In this document: positions 30,903-43,146 of the stretch, one piece after another
How positions within the stretch are numbered: the stretch's first letter is position 1
How the letters are laid out: each line of letters begins with the position of its first letter
Assembly: GCA_028753945.1 (NCBI GenBank)
Contig: JAPNXP010000001.1
Span: forward strand, 11,460,501-11,524,500
Source: Hexactinellida sp. DTS-2022
Taxonomy: Eukaryota; Porifera; Hexactinellida
Reading direction: 5' to 3'
DNA length: 64,000 bases
Made by a program: the position numbers and the translations under genes
The notes under the pieces: generated by a model
Told to the model about the DNA's origin: nothing
The model's input: only the letters and a program-made list of their open reading frames with translations
Databases searched by the model: none

Positions 30903-31977
30903 CCTTATAGCAGGGCTACTAGCGGTAGGCGGGGCAGCATGGCTACGAAGAATTGGGCTTTATTATCAGAATGCGAGCTATCAAATTAACTACTATTTTC
31001 AAAATATGAAGGATAAATATGACCTATATAAACGTGGGTCGCTCTTTATACAACCCTGCCTTATAGCATTCCAAATAGCCCGTATTGTATCTACCCAGTG
31101 TAGGCTATTAGCACGTATTAATCTCAGCTGCAGACTCTAGCTTGTAGTTTGAGATAGGACCAGTCCTCTGAGAGCTCCATGCCTTCATATTTAAAAAAAA
31201 AGTAAGAACATGTTTATACACCATATACACCCTCTCATAACCTACTGCTCACCTGTGTGACATCAAAGCATAGCTAGTGGAACTTGTTTGAAATGCCTAT
31301 CTTTACTGATGAATCCATGAATGGAAAATTTAGTCGATAAAAGTTTTTTACGAACTTGAAGATTCCATCCAATGTTTGCATCTTGTTAAGAGTTGAAATT
31401 GTTTGTCAGTTATCAGGAGAGTTTTCTAATAACTAATCTTCAGCTAATATAACATACACACACTATCTGGTTTTTCGGACGCTTAGATGTCTCAGTCTAA
31501 TTGCTGTCCTTGCAAGGTTATCAACAGGGCGGCATGGTCCAGGGGTATCCAGGCTGGTTAGAAATTATTATGGAAGATATTTAACAAATCCAGGGGGTGG
31601 CCCTATAAGGTTTCCAAAAATGAGTTTTGAGGAACACTTTAAATTAATCTGATTCTTAGTATTTTCTAGCTCACCCTGTTTTATTTATCTATTTGGCCAA
31701 GCACTGTGGCCTATTTTTTATTTAGTACGTTTCTAAAATCGTTCAGTTAATCAATAATGTTTCATGCATTGTACAAAATTATTCTATTTTCTGAAATTTG
31801 AGATATTATTTTCCTCTTGCGTTTTTCCAAAACTCATTGAAATACTCGCAGTCCAATACTTCAGTTCGAATGTGCTTTAGCATTCTTCCATTTCAACTTT
31901 TCGTAGATATGCTCCCACCTCTTCCTCAATTGTATCATATAATCTTTCATCATATTTGAGGTATTAAAAAGTCCTTA

Positions 31978-32032
31978 GCGCATGCGTTACTCTACCCTTA
32001 GCGCATGCGCTACTTTCCTTTAGCGCATGCGC
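31978..32032. promoter_or_regulatory. Cluster of NRF1-like palindromes (unit B)
   Basis: GCGCATGCG at 31978, then full GCGCATGCGC at 32001-32010 and 32023-32032. Better preserved than in unit A. Confidence 0.4.
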
Positions 32033-34244
32033 CACTCAAAATAATTAAATAATATTATAATTATGATTTACTTATCCACCGATCATCGGTGTTTGTATTA
32101 AAAAACCTCGCTACTTTCTACCGATGGTGTTTTTTATAAACATAAAAAAACAATCGGTAGAATATATGGATATTTTGCAACAATATAAGTATATAATGAT
32201 TTGTGTAACTAAACTTTGTTCTTCTCCTTCTTAAACCAGTTTTGAAATATAGCAAGTTTGATTCTTGGATTTCAACTGATGATATAAGTACATCTAGATA
32301 TCTCTCTGCTCCAGATTGGAATTGTAGCCTCTTGCAAGACCTCATCAAATGTTTTTATTGGGGTTTGCATTTTATTTCCTCCGCTTATCGCTCGTTTTTG
32401 ATAAAAATGGTCGACCTTTTCTCATTATTGACAAACTTTTTCCTTTGGTTGTTCAAATTGATAATTTGTGTTTCTTAAAGGTGGTGTCTCTATCTATAGC
32501 AAAAAATTATTTAGATTGAAATAATTTGTTATTTGATGTCTCAATATTAAATTGACTTATGAAGACAACAAAAGTTACAAACTCCCATCTCTCTGTTAAT
32601 AGAATCCTGGATTCGCTCTTTATGAAACAGCCAAATAGTGTAATACTTTCGTTGAGGGCTGTGCTTAGTTCTCTCAGAGGAGAGCGAGGCTTTTAGCAGA
32701 CTGAGTTATCTGCTGGCTGAGGTAAAAGCAGATAAATTACTCTGCAATTCAGAAATAGGCCCCTGGAGATCCTGAATTACTTGCGTCAGGGACAGGGGAA
32801 CCGCTTGGCATTCCCTCTCCATGCCCCAAATTGGGCTATGCCTGGGGTGCGGAAACAACATTACAAGTATGAGCTGAGGCTTCCCTGAGGGTTTAATCTG
32901 GCTGTGAGTCAGGAGACAGCCGGAGCTACCGCAGCTCTCTGTGAGGCGATTGATATATTTAATTAAGCTACACTCTGAATCATAAGGATATAGTGGGGAG
33001 TCTGACATCTGACATAGATTTCGAATTTGAGTATGATTGTTGTGATGAGTTTAGTCAGCGAACTGGAATGTTGGCGAAAATCTATCGGAAATGAGCTGCT
33101 AACCGAACTAGGTACCGTATACGGGATTGTCAGGTGCGCCCTAAGCTTAAGCTGGAGACAATTTGAAGGAGATCTAGCTAGTACACAGCATCAACAAAAA
33201 GCAAAGGGATTTCCGGGAACAAAAGAATCAAAGAAATACTATATATTCAATACAGAAGGTAACAAAAAGAACGTACAGATCCCAATAGCACTATTATAGT
33301 AACAAAATTATTTCTCCATCTCTATCTCTTCTATCTCGAAATACATATTAATTTTGGTTGATAGATTAGCTTTCTATTTCTTATCGATGTTATTTATCTA
33401 AGTTTACACCAAAGAAAATCTAACAAACCGGATTTTCAAATTCGCATGCAACTGGTAAATATATTTCGATAGTTTACTAACTACATTTGTTCTGTTTACT
33501 TGAAATTCTAGTTGCTTTAACATTTTAACATTTCCATGACTAATAATCCAACGTATCTATTTTTTATTCCTAAAATCATGTATTTAATATATATTATTAA
33601 TTATCTTTGGCATAGAATAGTTATCGACTTATTAATTGCTAATTTATTTAGACATAACAAAAAGTATTCGTAAAAGTGAAAGGGTCAAGCCCGCCGTCAA
33701 GGCCTGTGTATAGGCCTGCGGCACTTATTCATAGCCAGGATATATAGTTAATTAAATAATCCTTTAGGATACTAAATACACGCAATAATGGAATTAACAA
33801 TGTCAATGCGGGTCAAAATCCTACGCTCTACAGAAATATGAATCTTATATGATGTAAATTTAGAATTAACATGGAGTAAAGATTCCAATTGATCTTATAA
33901 GTAAACAAGTATGCTCATACGAATTTAGTATCAACCAACTTATGAGTATAAGTTGCTGACTTGCTGTTGTTAGTTAAGTCTGCGTTGTGGTTGAAAGATT
34001 GACAAATAGCGACTGAGACCAAGGCTCGTTTTGACTGCTATATTGGATTAAGCACATGAGATATATTGCACTATGTACTAATAGTGCAGTATATAAGCTG
34101 TAGGGGCACAGGACCAATGCCGAGAGGACTCAGATGAAGTTTATTCAGGAAATAATGAATAAGGAATTGAGAATAGTGAAAATGAAAGCAAATGAATGAC
34201 TGTTTTTTGACCAGAATAAAGAAAAATAGCTCTACGTAGAAAAA

Positions 34245-35176
34245 GGGCTCTATGTACAATAAAGGGCTCTGTGTACAATACAGGGCTCTGTGTACAATTA
34301 AAAGCTGGGGGTTAGCTAAAAGGCTCTGTATATTCTAAAGGGCTCTATGTACAATAAAGGGCTCTATGTACAATAAAGGGCTCTATGTACAATATAGGGC
34401 TCTGTGTACAATAAAGGGCTCTATGTACAATAAAGGGCTCTATGTACAATATAGGGCTCTGTGTACAATAAAGGGCTCTATGTACAATAAAGGGCTCTGT
34501 GTACAATAAAGGGCTCTATGTACAATATAGGGCTCTGTGTACAATATAGGGCTCTGTGTACAATAAAGGACTCTGTGTACAATATAGGGCTCTGTGACAA
34601 TAAAGGGCTCTGTGTACAATAATGGGCTCTGTGTACAACAAAGTACTCCAGGTACAATTAAAAGCTGGGGGTTAGCTAAAGGCTCTGTATATTCTAAAGG
34701 GCTCTATGTACAATAAAGGGCTCTATGTACAATAAAGGGCTCTGTGTACAATAAAGGGCTCTGTGTACAATAAAGGACTCTGTGTACAATATAGGGCTCT
34801 GTGACAATAAAGGGCTCTGTGTACAATAATGGGCTCTGTGTACAACAAAGTACTCCAGGTACAATTAAAAGCTGGGGGTTAGCTAAAGGCTCTGTATATT
34901 CTAAAGGGCTCTGTGTACAATATAGGGCTCTATGTACAATATAGGGCTCTGTGACAATAAAGGACTGTGTGTACAATATAGGGCTCTGTGTACAATATAG
35001 GGCTCTGTGTACAATAAAGGACTCTGTGTACAATAATGGGCTCTGTGTACAACAAAGTACTTCGGGTACAATTAAAAGCTGGGGGTTAGCTAAAAGCTCT
35101 TTATATAATAAAGGGCTCTATGTACAAAAAGGGCTCTGTGTACAAAAAAGGGCTCTGTGACAAAAAATGGGCTCTG
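34245..35176. repeat. 19-bp minisatellite (unit B)
   Basis: Same GGGCTCTRTGTACAATAWA unit as 6386-7526. The left half of the array has been reorganised (several ATGTACAATAAAGGGCTCT copies in a row and fewer spacer blocks), while the right 250 bp are nearly identical to unit A. Confidence 0.92.
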
Positions 35177-35458
35177 TGACGTTTATCCGATTATTATCCG
35201 ATTACTATAATTCTCTTATATTCAACTTCCTCTGTAATTCCTCACTCAATTTCTGTTTGACTCAGATTTCCATTGATTTTTTTTTTCATTTTCGATTTAA
35301 TTTCCATTATAATATGCCTGTTGTCACAGAGCCCATTTTGACTAGGTTTCCTGCTCATATCTTGCTCTCATAATCGTAGATGTCCGCAACTTGCAAGCAT
35401 TAAGTTATCACAAATTTATCACAAATTTAATATATAATTAATGATAAACAATCAACAA

Positions 35459-36694
35459 TTAGAATAACTGAATACAATGTTTAGGATTCTGAGTCACTAC
35501 TATAATTCTATCTTCTCTGTCCACAGCTATACCAGTAGGAGAGATAAGGTTTCCTCTTTCCTCTCCTCTCTTCCCAAACTTATGCAGCAGTTGTCCTCTG
35601 TTAGAGAATATCAGAACTCTATGAGCTAATGAGTCAGTTATCAGAATATTGAAATATCTGTCTAGACAGAAGTGCCAAGGATTAATCACCTGATTACCTT
35701 CTCCTTGTGTTACTATCTGTCTAATCAGCTGATGTGAGTAATCATAGAAGTGGATACATGGATTCCCTTCTTTCAACACTACAATATCTTGTGGTGTCAG
35801 CTTGGTATCTATAGGATGGTTAAGTTTAGAAATGAATGAGTTGAAAGTTAAACTCAAATTCAGACAATGAATCCGATTGTTCCCCCAATCACAAATGCAA
35901 ATTAGATTATTCACTGTTGATACAGTAACTCCTCTAGGCCAAATAAATTCCAGTTCTTTACTGCCTCTTCTTCCAACTGATTGTATGTGTCTACCTTCGA
36001 TAGAGTATACAGTGAGAGAATGAGCACCTAACTGAGTGACATAGACTTTCTTTAGATATATACAGATACCATTTGGTGAGTTCATCTCTTCACTGAAAGC
36101 GAATAAGAATTTCAATAATTTGTTAAAGACTTGTACTCGGTTATTCCCTCCATCACAAATATAAATATTATTAGTTTCAGAGTCTATAGCGATTGAATTA
36201 GGACAAAAGAACTCTCCAGGTGTTGTAGAGGTCTCCTTTCTGTGTTTCCCAGCTACCGTTACAGGATTTCCTTTCTCCCTGTAGTCAGGTGCTGCTTTCA
36301 CTCGAATCGATCCTGTCCCTCTCAGTATTCCTTCCAGGTCTCCATCCCACTCCAGCTCCACTCGTCCCATCCTGTCTCTGGCTGTCTCGAGATCAGCTGC
36401 TAGCTCTCTCATCTGGGTGTCCAGTAGAGCTACGTGCTGTTCAAGGAACTCTTTGTTCTTGTTATCCGAGAGAGTAGCAATAGTCTGTTCCTTGGTTGTT
36501 CTCAGCTGAGCAACTTGCCTGTCTACTCCCTCTCCCCTGTAGACATCCTCTAGCTGCTGCAGCTCTGACAGCAGTGCTGTCTCTCTCTCTCGCAGCACCT
36601 GGTGAGCTCTGGCTACTCTCTCCCGTACCTCTGCTCGTGCTCTCTCCACCTCTAACAGGAAGGAACTCTCTACTGGCACATTTGCACTAGCCAT
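35459..36694 (-). CDS. Coiled-coil NHL-repeat protein, gene 5 (unit B)
   Basis: Positional copy of gene 2, 411 aa, intact. It has the same loop signature (FCPN, NSPN, CDWGNNR, KEGNP, INPWHF). A few changes separate the two: FLEQH against FLAQH in the coil, GRRGS against GGEGS, HPIDTK against HPRDIK, VTQGEG against VTRGEG. Start at the ATG at 36694 on the minus strand. It is divergently oriented to gene 6, but the spacer is now 6.5 kb because of the foldback insertion at 38650-42208. The first 200 bp upstream are still shared (inverted) with gene 6. Confidence 0.9.
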   Translation of the reverse strand: MASANVPVESSFLLEVERARAEVRERVARAHQVLRERETALLSELQQLEDVYRGEGVDRQVAQLRTTKEQTIATLSDNKNKEFLEQHVALLDTQMRELAADLETARDRMGRVELEWDGDLEGILRGTGSIRVKAAPDYREKGNPVTVAGKHRKETSTTPGEFFCPNSIAIDSETNNIYICDGGNNRVQVFNKLLKFLFAFSEEMNSPNGICIYLKKVYVTQLGAHSLTVYSIEGRHIQSVGRRGSKELEFIWPRGVTVSTVNNLICICDWGNNRIHCLNLSLTFNSFISKLNHPIDTKLTPQDIVVLKEGNPCIHFYDYSHQLIRQIVTQGEGNQVINPWHFCLDRYFNILITDSLAHRVLIFSNRGQLLHKFGKRGEERGNLISPTGIAVDREDRIIVVTQNPKHCIQLF

Positions 36695-38649
36695 CTTATG
36701 CACTTCTTATACGTTAGATACGTCGTGAAATTGCTCAAAGGGTATTCTTTGAAATGTACGTATAATGTTCTTGGATATTGAATTATTAATTCAATATTAA
36801 ATTGCCTATTTGTTGAAATGAGCAAAAACAATTTCAACTCCATAGCAGTAAGGTTGGGTGTCGTGTTACAATTCTAATAATTCATAGAAACCATGGAATA
36901 ATACTTAGTTAATTAAGCAACTATCAACTCATTATAGTGTTTATAAGAGTCCAGTTTTGTAATTTCTTTCTAAGCTAAACTATACCTCCTATTGGCATAA
37001 TTTGCATTGTATATGGGGTAATCAACCTTTGCGAGTCCAATGGAACCACTTTTGAGAACTTTAGACTTTAGACGCAATTTAATGATAACATCACAAATAT
37101 ATAAAATATACAATTCGAGACTAAAGGAACTACGAGATAATGGAGATATTTTGCTAATACAATAGATGTCGGATATAAACACACGGTTATAAGAACATGC
37201 CGGTTTTAAGCACATTAAGTGCAGTTCTTATAACCGACATCCTGCTCATAAGCATCCAGCTTATGCTTATAACCGGCATCCACTGTATACTCTGTATAAA
37301 TTCCGAATATATAATCGAGAAGCTCAAAAATATGTTCAGATAAGATGGCTTTATCAAGTTTTACCTGAAGAATTATCTGTTTGGCACCAGAAATGGCCCC
37401 TATACTGGAGCAGAAAATTATCACGGAAGGCTAAAGTCCTTAATTAATAAAATGTAGCAAGCCAAGAATATGGAATTTTCTGAATACATTGAATTAAATT
37501 ATAGCGGACACAAACAACGAAATTGCAAAATTGAAAGAAGGTTTACGGATTACAAGGGGAAGGAAGAAGAAAAATGTTCAAAACAACCAGTTCATTCAAC
37601 TATTCAACTAGTTTTGAGTATTACTATGTAGCAATTTTGAACAATTCTAACGCGATTAAGTTTGTTAAAAGCAGGCTATAAAAACACGATAATTCGCATC
37701 AAAAATTAAGATAACGTCATCAGAAGATGACATATCATAATTCTGAAGAGTGGTATACCTTGATACCATATTCCTATGTAGTTGTAATACATTTCTCAGG
37801 TCTATCATTGCTAATTATTGGGATAAATCAGATTTTCAATGGAAAATGGACTCCTATTTTTCGATGTTTATGCAGCATATTTAGCTGTATTTAAAGTACA
37901 GTGGGTTCTTTTACAGAAACAAATGAAATTGCCTCCTGTAACGGTCCTGTTCAAATTACAATGATGATTCTTCTGTAAGTACATTGACACATAATATCAT
38001 GACTACAAACATGTCCGTGGTGCGTTTAAAGTCACGCGAGACTACATGAGTATTTATGCCGTGCAAACATGTAAATTCTTGTGGAAATTGCAGCGACAAA
38101 CCGTACAACTTGGTCAAAAATGCCCTGTCTGTTTTCTCTGGTCAAAAATGCTTTTCAGATATTCACAAATTAATTTACCTGTGATCTCTCCAAAATTATT
38201 ATTTAAGTTCTGTCGTACTTCTCACTTTCATCTCTATTTCTCTTTACAATTATCTTCTGATGAAAACCATATTCCTTTAGAAATTACTTATATAGAGCTC
38301 AGCTCTAGTAGAGTTCAGTTTTTCACTATGTGTATTCAGGCACTGAGAAAGGTCAGTTTTTTTTCAGAGTTTGAAATGGACCTTTAGAAAGTAAGCCTGG
38401 GCTTTTAGTATGGGAAAAATCTGAACTCTACCAACTCAGCTCTATATAAAGATTCGACTTCGCCCCTACGGGGCTCGCCGAATTATAAATTCTCATTCCT
38501 TTATATAACACCTCTGCATAAACAGCGCCGATGATATGTTAAAGATGGCTACAACATAATTCTAATGACAACTTAACAAATTCTGACAAATGCAACTTAG
38601 CAAATTCTTACAAATGACAATTAGATGTTTCAGTCTGTTTGCTTCCCTT
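36695..38649. other. Spacer upstream of NHL gene 5
   Basis: Almost identical to 9030-10983. It contains a MITE and the hairpin region near 38293-38480 (TATAGAGCTCAGCTCTAGT and its distal inverse, plus CTTCGCCCCTACGGGGCTCG). The 113-codon frame at 38046-38387 matches the unit A frame but has no recognisable feature. Confidence 0.55.
37160..37285. mobile_element. TA-flanked MITE (Tigger/pogo-like), unit B
   Basis: Copy of 9493-9618 with the same TA flanks. Confidence 0.75.
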
Positions 38650-39354
38650 TAGTTAGGGAATTTTAGCCCAAATTATAGGTCAACCTCGAAAAAAATTGTT
38701 ACCAAACAATTCTACACTAGCGTCTTCTTCTGTGTCCGAATAAACATAGAAAAAAAGTTGCAAGCCCAAAGCTGTGAGGAAAATTTTTTACACCCCTTCA
38801 AACCCGGGGACCAGGGGCCAAAAATCGCCGATATTTTTTACCTTTTTTTTCTTCATTAAAATCAATTTATATGGTGTATTTTGGAACAAGGAACTGTTTA
38901 GAACCACCCATTTTATGCTAGCATTAATAGAACCTCTCGAACTTTGAGCATTTACTCGAAAAATTCGAATATCTGAAATCTAATACTACAAAAGTCAGGC
39001 CCTATCAAATAAATTACTTGTTTAATATTCCCGCCCGTCCCAATTTTTACACTCCGTCCGGATTCATTTACTATTAACTTATGAACTTAATAGTGCAAAA
39101 TATTAGCTATTGACTGATGTTAAATATTCCTAATGTATCAATTTTAATAAGTCAAGAATTTTAGAGCATTACTTTTATATTTTGGGCATTGCCTTGTGTT
39201 TTTCTTATTAAATTAAATGAGAATATGTATTTTATTTGATATTGGATATGTTGTTTCATATTAATGGAATTAAAAAGAAAAAGAAAATCCCGTCCGCCGT
39301 CCTTATTTTCTAAAAAATCTGGATGATAAACAAGTAAATTTTTACATGTATTTA

Positions 39355-39475
39355 TGTTGCGGTGTGTACCCACACACCCTGTCATGTTAGTGTGTGCAGG
39401 TACACACTGCTGTATTACCGCACACAATCAGTGTATTAGTGTGTGCGGGCACACACTGGTACCTGCACACAATTA
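39355..39475. repeat. GTGTGTGC palindrome cluster in the left foldback arm
   Basis: Three near-palindromes about 50-60 bp apart: GTGTGTACCCACACAC, GTGTGTGCAGGTACACAC and GTGTGTGCGGGCACACAC. They recur inverted in the right arm (about 41400-41510). Confidence 0.6.
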
Positions 39476-39576
39476 ATGACTAGACTACATTGTATCAATA
39501 AACACTAAGGAGTTTGTGTAATTGCGAAAGAGATCGAATGCCGGCTGCTATCATCGTGTATTCGGTACATACAAAC

Positions 39577-39825
39577 CAGGGAATGAAAGGTTCACGAACG
39601 AACTTATTGAACTTGAACTGAACGAACTGAACGCAAGACTTTGATGGCATTTAAGCTGAACGAACTGAACGAACGTCAACGGTTGCCTGAACGGCAGTTG
39701 AACGAACTGAACGAACGGTGGTGGTGTTGAAGTTAGGAGGTGAACGTGAACGAACTGAACGTGCGTTAATTTGAAATGAACTGAATTTGGTTTATTCAGT
39801 CCGTTCGTGAACCTTTAATTCCCTG
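39577..39825. mobile_element. hAT-like MITE nested in the left foldback arm
   Basis: Ends CAGGGAATGAAAGG and CCTTTAATTCCCTG. Flanks ATACAAAC and ATACAAAA. The right arm is uninterrupted at this point, so the MITE arrived later. The interior is built from GAACGAACTGAACG repeats. Confidence 0.8.
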
Positions 39826-42208
39826 ATACAAAATATAATTTTTTATTCCGTAATAATGATTATTTAATCATAGACTATAGTTATAGTAGGATACTACAAC
39901 TATATAATACTACTCTAAGCAGCAAAGTTTCAAAATTGTTCGCTTATTTTCTGGGTGGCCTTTCTGCCTTATAGATAAGCCTAACTAGACCATTTATGAT
40001 AGGGGTATAAAATTTAGGCAGGAGAAAGAGAATCGAACTTCGAATTCTCAATTTTTCCTTCAATTCCAGTATTACATCGAACTTAGTGTATTTGTTATCT
40101 TTCCATTTAAACTTTACTACATTGAATTCAAATCAAAGTATGTTTAAAGAGTTGCTTAGGGTTTTCATGTAGGTACTAGGTAGACTCCATGGGTCTCCAT
40201 GGATAGCGAACCGACACGAATATTGCTTACTGCATTATGTATTTCAAAGTGTTTACTACTGGGTGGCAGTCTTGCCGTCGACATGGGAATACCCACAGCA
40301 TTTCCATATGAGGGGAATGGGGAAAATCTTCATGATATGGAAATTCCCGAGAGTTGAAATCCTATGGGAATGCTCTTTGCTGCGTGGTCATGTAAAGAAT
40401 AAGAAATGCTATTTACTAAAACGAAAACATGTACCAAAGTATTCATAAATTTGGAAGCATACGAAAGAATGTGTCATCCATCCTGTCTGTGAGCTGTTTT
40501 GTAATATATATTATGTATTATTGACTTGTAGTATGATCTAACTAACATCAACTGTGTAGTTAGGCTGGTCACGGGCTGATCTATAAAGCTGAATTGCCAG
40601 CCTGAAAAATGATGTAATTTATAATCAGGGCGGGAAGGAGCTGTTACAGCTAACAGCAAATATAACAGCCAACTGTAGTTTAACTAGTAACATTAAATGC
40701 GTCATTAACAGCATATTAATGGTCTGATATTTACATTAATCTCCTTTTGTATCTCATAGGAGAGACATTCTATAATAATTGGGATCGAAATTCAACTGTG
40801 AAAGAACGATTTGCAATTACTGGGCCCTCTTAATTAAAGCGAATAGTTTCTTATTTCTAGAAACTAAAAAAAAGCTGCTAAATACAATTTTAGCTTATGT
40901 GGCTTAAATATACTGACAATTGTCATGTGTACTTTTGTGTAAGCAGGTGAATAGATAAATTTTAAGTAGTGTGGCGCTTACACCGCAAGCAGAGTAATAT
41001 ACTATATGTATAGTATGGGCATATAGTTCACAGTTTGTATAATATCTGGAGTGATTAAAACTCCTCTACCCCCCCTTATCTACACCCATCGTAAGTGTTT
41101 CCAGATACTCTATACTTGAAAATTTTACTGAAAATTGGCTTGATAAAAATTTCTAAAGAAGGAGTGTAAAAAATAAGCTGTAAACAGCAAGAGTAATGCT
41201 GTTAACAGTTAACAGAAAAATAGGCTATTACAACATTTCTAACACTCCTGTTTATAATTAAATAATTATTATTACGGAATAAAAAATTATAGTTTGTATG
41301 TACCGAATACACGAGGATAGCAGCCGGCATTCGATCTCTTTCGCAATTACACAAACTCCTTAGTGTTTATTGATACAATGTAGTCTAGTCATTAATTGTG
41401 TGCAGGTACCAGTGTGTGCCCGCACACACTAATACACTGATTGTGTGCGGTAATACAGCAGTGTGTACCTGCACACACTAACATGACAGGGTGTGTGGGT
41501 ACACACCGCAACATAAATACATGTAAAAATTTACTTGTTTATCATCCAGATTTTTTAGAAAATAAGGACGGCGGACGGGATTTTCTTTTTCTTTTTAATT
41601 CCATTAATATGAAACAACATATCCAATATCAAATAAAATACATATTCTCATTTAATTTAATAAGAAAAACACAAGGCAATGCCCAAAATATAAAAGTAAT
41701 GCTCTAAAATTCTTGACTTATTAAAATTGATACATTAGGAATATTTAACATCAGTCAATAGCTAATATTTTGCACTATTAAGTTCATAAGTTAATAGTAA
41801 ATGAATCCGGACGGAGTGTAAAAATTGGGACGGGCGGGAATATTAAACAAGTAATTTATTTGATAGGGCCTGACTTTTGTAGTATTAGATTTCAGATATT
41901 CGAATTTTTCGAGTAAATGCTCAAAGTTCGAGAGGTTCTATTAATGCTAGCATAAAATGGGTGGTTCTAAACAATTCCTTGTTCCAAAATACACCATATA
42001 AATTGATTTTAATGAAAAAAAAAAGGTAAAAAATATCGGCGATTTTTGGCCCCTGGTCCCCGGGTTTGAAGGGGTGTAAAAAATTTTCCTCACAGCTTTG
42101 GGCTTGCAACTTTTTTTCTATGTTTATTCGGACACAGAAGAAGACGCTAGTGTAGAAATTGTTTGGTAACAATTTTTTTCGAGGTTTTGAGTTATAATTC
42201 CTTAACTA

Positions 42209-43146
42209 TAATGTTTGATGCATTGTACAAAATTATCCTATTTTCTGTATTTTGAGATATTATTTTCCTCTTGCGTTTTCCAAAACTCATTGAAATACTC
42301 GCTGTCCAATACTTCAGTTCGAATGTGCTTTAAAATTCTTCCATTTCAACTTTTCGTAGATTTGCTCCCACCTCTTCCTCAATTGTTTCATATAATCTTT
42401 CATCATATTTTGCAACAATATAAGTATATAATGATTTGTGTAACTAAACTTTGTCCTTTTCCTTCTTAAACCCGTTTTGAAATCTAGCAAGTTTGATTCT
42501 TGAATTTCAACTGATGATATCATCCTCTGCTCTCTCTGCTCCAGATTGGAATTGTAGCCTCTTGCAAGACCTCAAATGTTTTTATTGGGGTTTGCATTTG
42601 ATTTCCTCCGCTTATCGCTCGTTTTTGATAAAAATTGTCGGCATTTTGTCATTATTGACAAACTTTTTCCTTTGGTTTTTCAAATTGATAATTTGTGTTT
42701 CTTAAAGGTGGTGTCTCTATCTATAGCAAAAAATTATTGGATTGAAATAATTTGTTATCTGGAGGTATTAAAAAGTATTATGCGCACGCGCATTAGAGCT
42801 CGAAACTGTATACCTAGTAGTATCATCAACTATCCCATTGTTTCGAACTGTCCTTCAATCCCTTCCATTAAGTTAATGGAACAATAGCTATCAAGAAGGG
42901 CATGTACCTTGTGATATAGGCCTAGAGAGAACCCTGGTGAGAGTGGGAGTAATATGCCAATGTTTCTATTGTAACACGACACCCATCTTACTGCTATGGA
43001 ATTGAAACTGTTTTTGGCTCATTTGAACAAATAGGCAATTTAATATTGAATTAATAAATTAAATATCCAAGAACATTATACGTACATTTCAAGGAATACC
43101 CTTTCAGCAATTTCACGACGTATCTAACGTATAAGAAGTGCATGAG
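42209..43146. other. Upstream region of NHL gene 6
   Basis: Equivalent to 11233-12169. It contains part of the dispersed 3600-4720 block and, from about 42960, the upstream region shared in inverse with gene 5. The same GCGCACGCGC-like motif occurs at 42782 and 11805. No gene. Confidence 0.55.

Larger units (their letters stand above)
30522..34244. other. Spacer between NHL genes 4 and 5 (unit B)
   Basis: Equivalent of 1844-6385 without the 828-bp insertion. It contains the MITE at 30608-30902, the palindrome cluster at 31978-32032 and repeat-derived sequence only. No gene is supported. Confidence 0.6.
38650..42208. mobile_element. Foldback element with about 0.95-kb inverted arms
   Basis: The left arm 38650-39868 (minus a nested MITE) is the inverse of the right arm 41258-42208. 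The tips read TAGTTAGGGAATT and AATTCCTTAACTA. The arms surround a 1.39-kb spacer with no coding potential. Compared with unit A the insertion replaces 249 bp (10984-11232), so it arrived with, or later caused, a deletion. I cannot see a clean target duplication or assign a superfamily. Confidence 0.8.

Noticed and set aside
39161-39427. 88-codon frame in both arms of the foldback element
   Set aside because: The peptide follows the GT/AC palindromes and AT-rich arm; identity comes from the inverted repeat.
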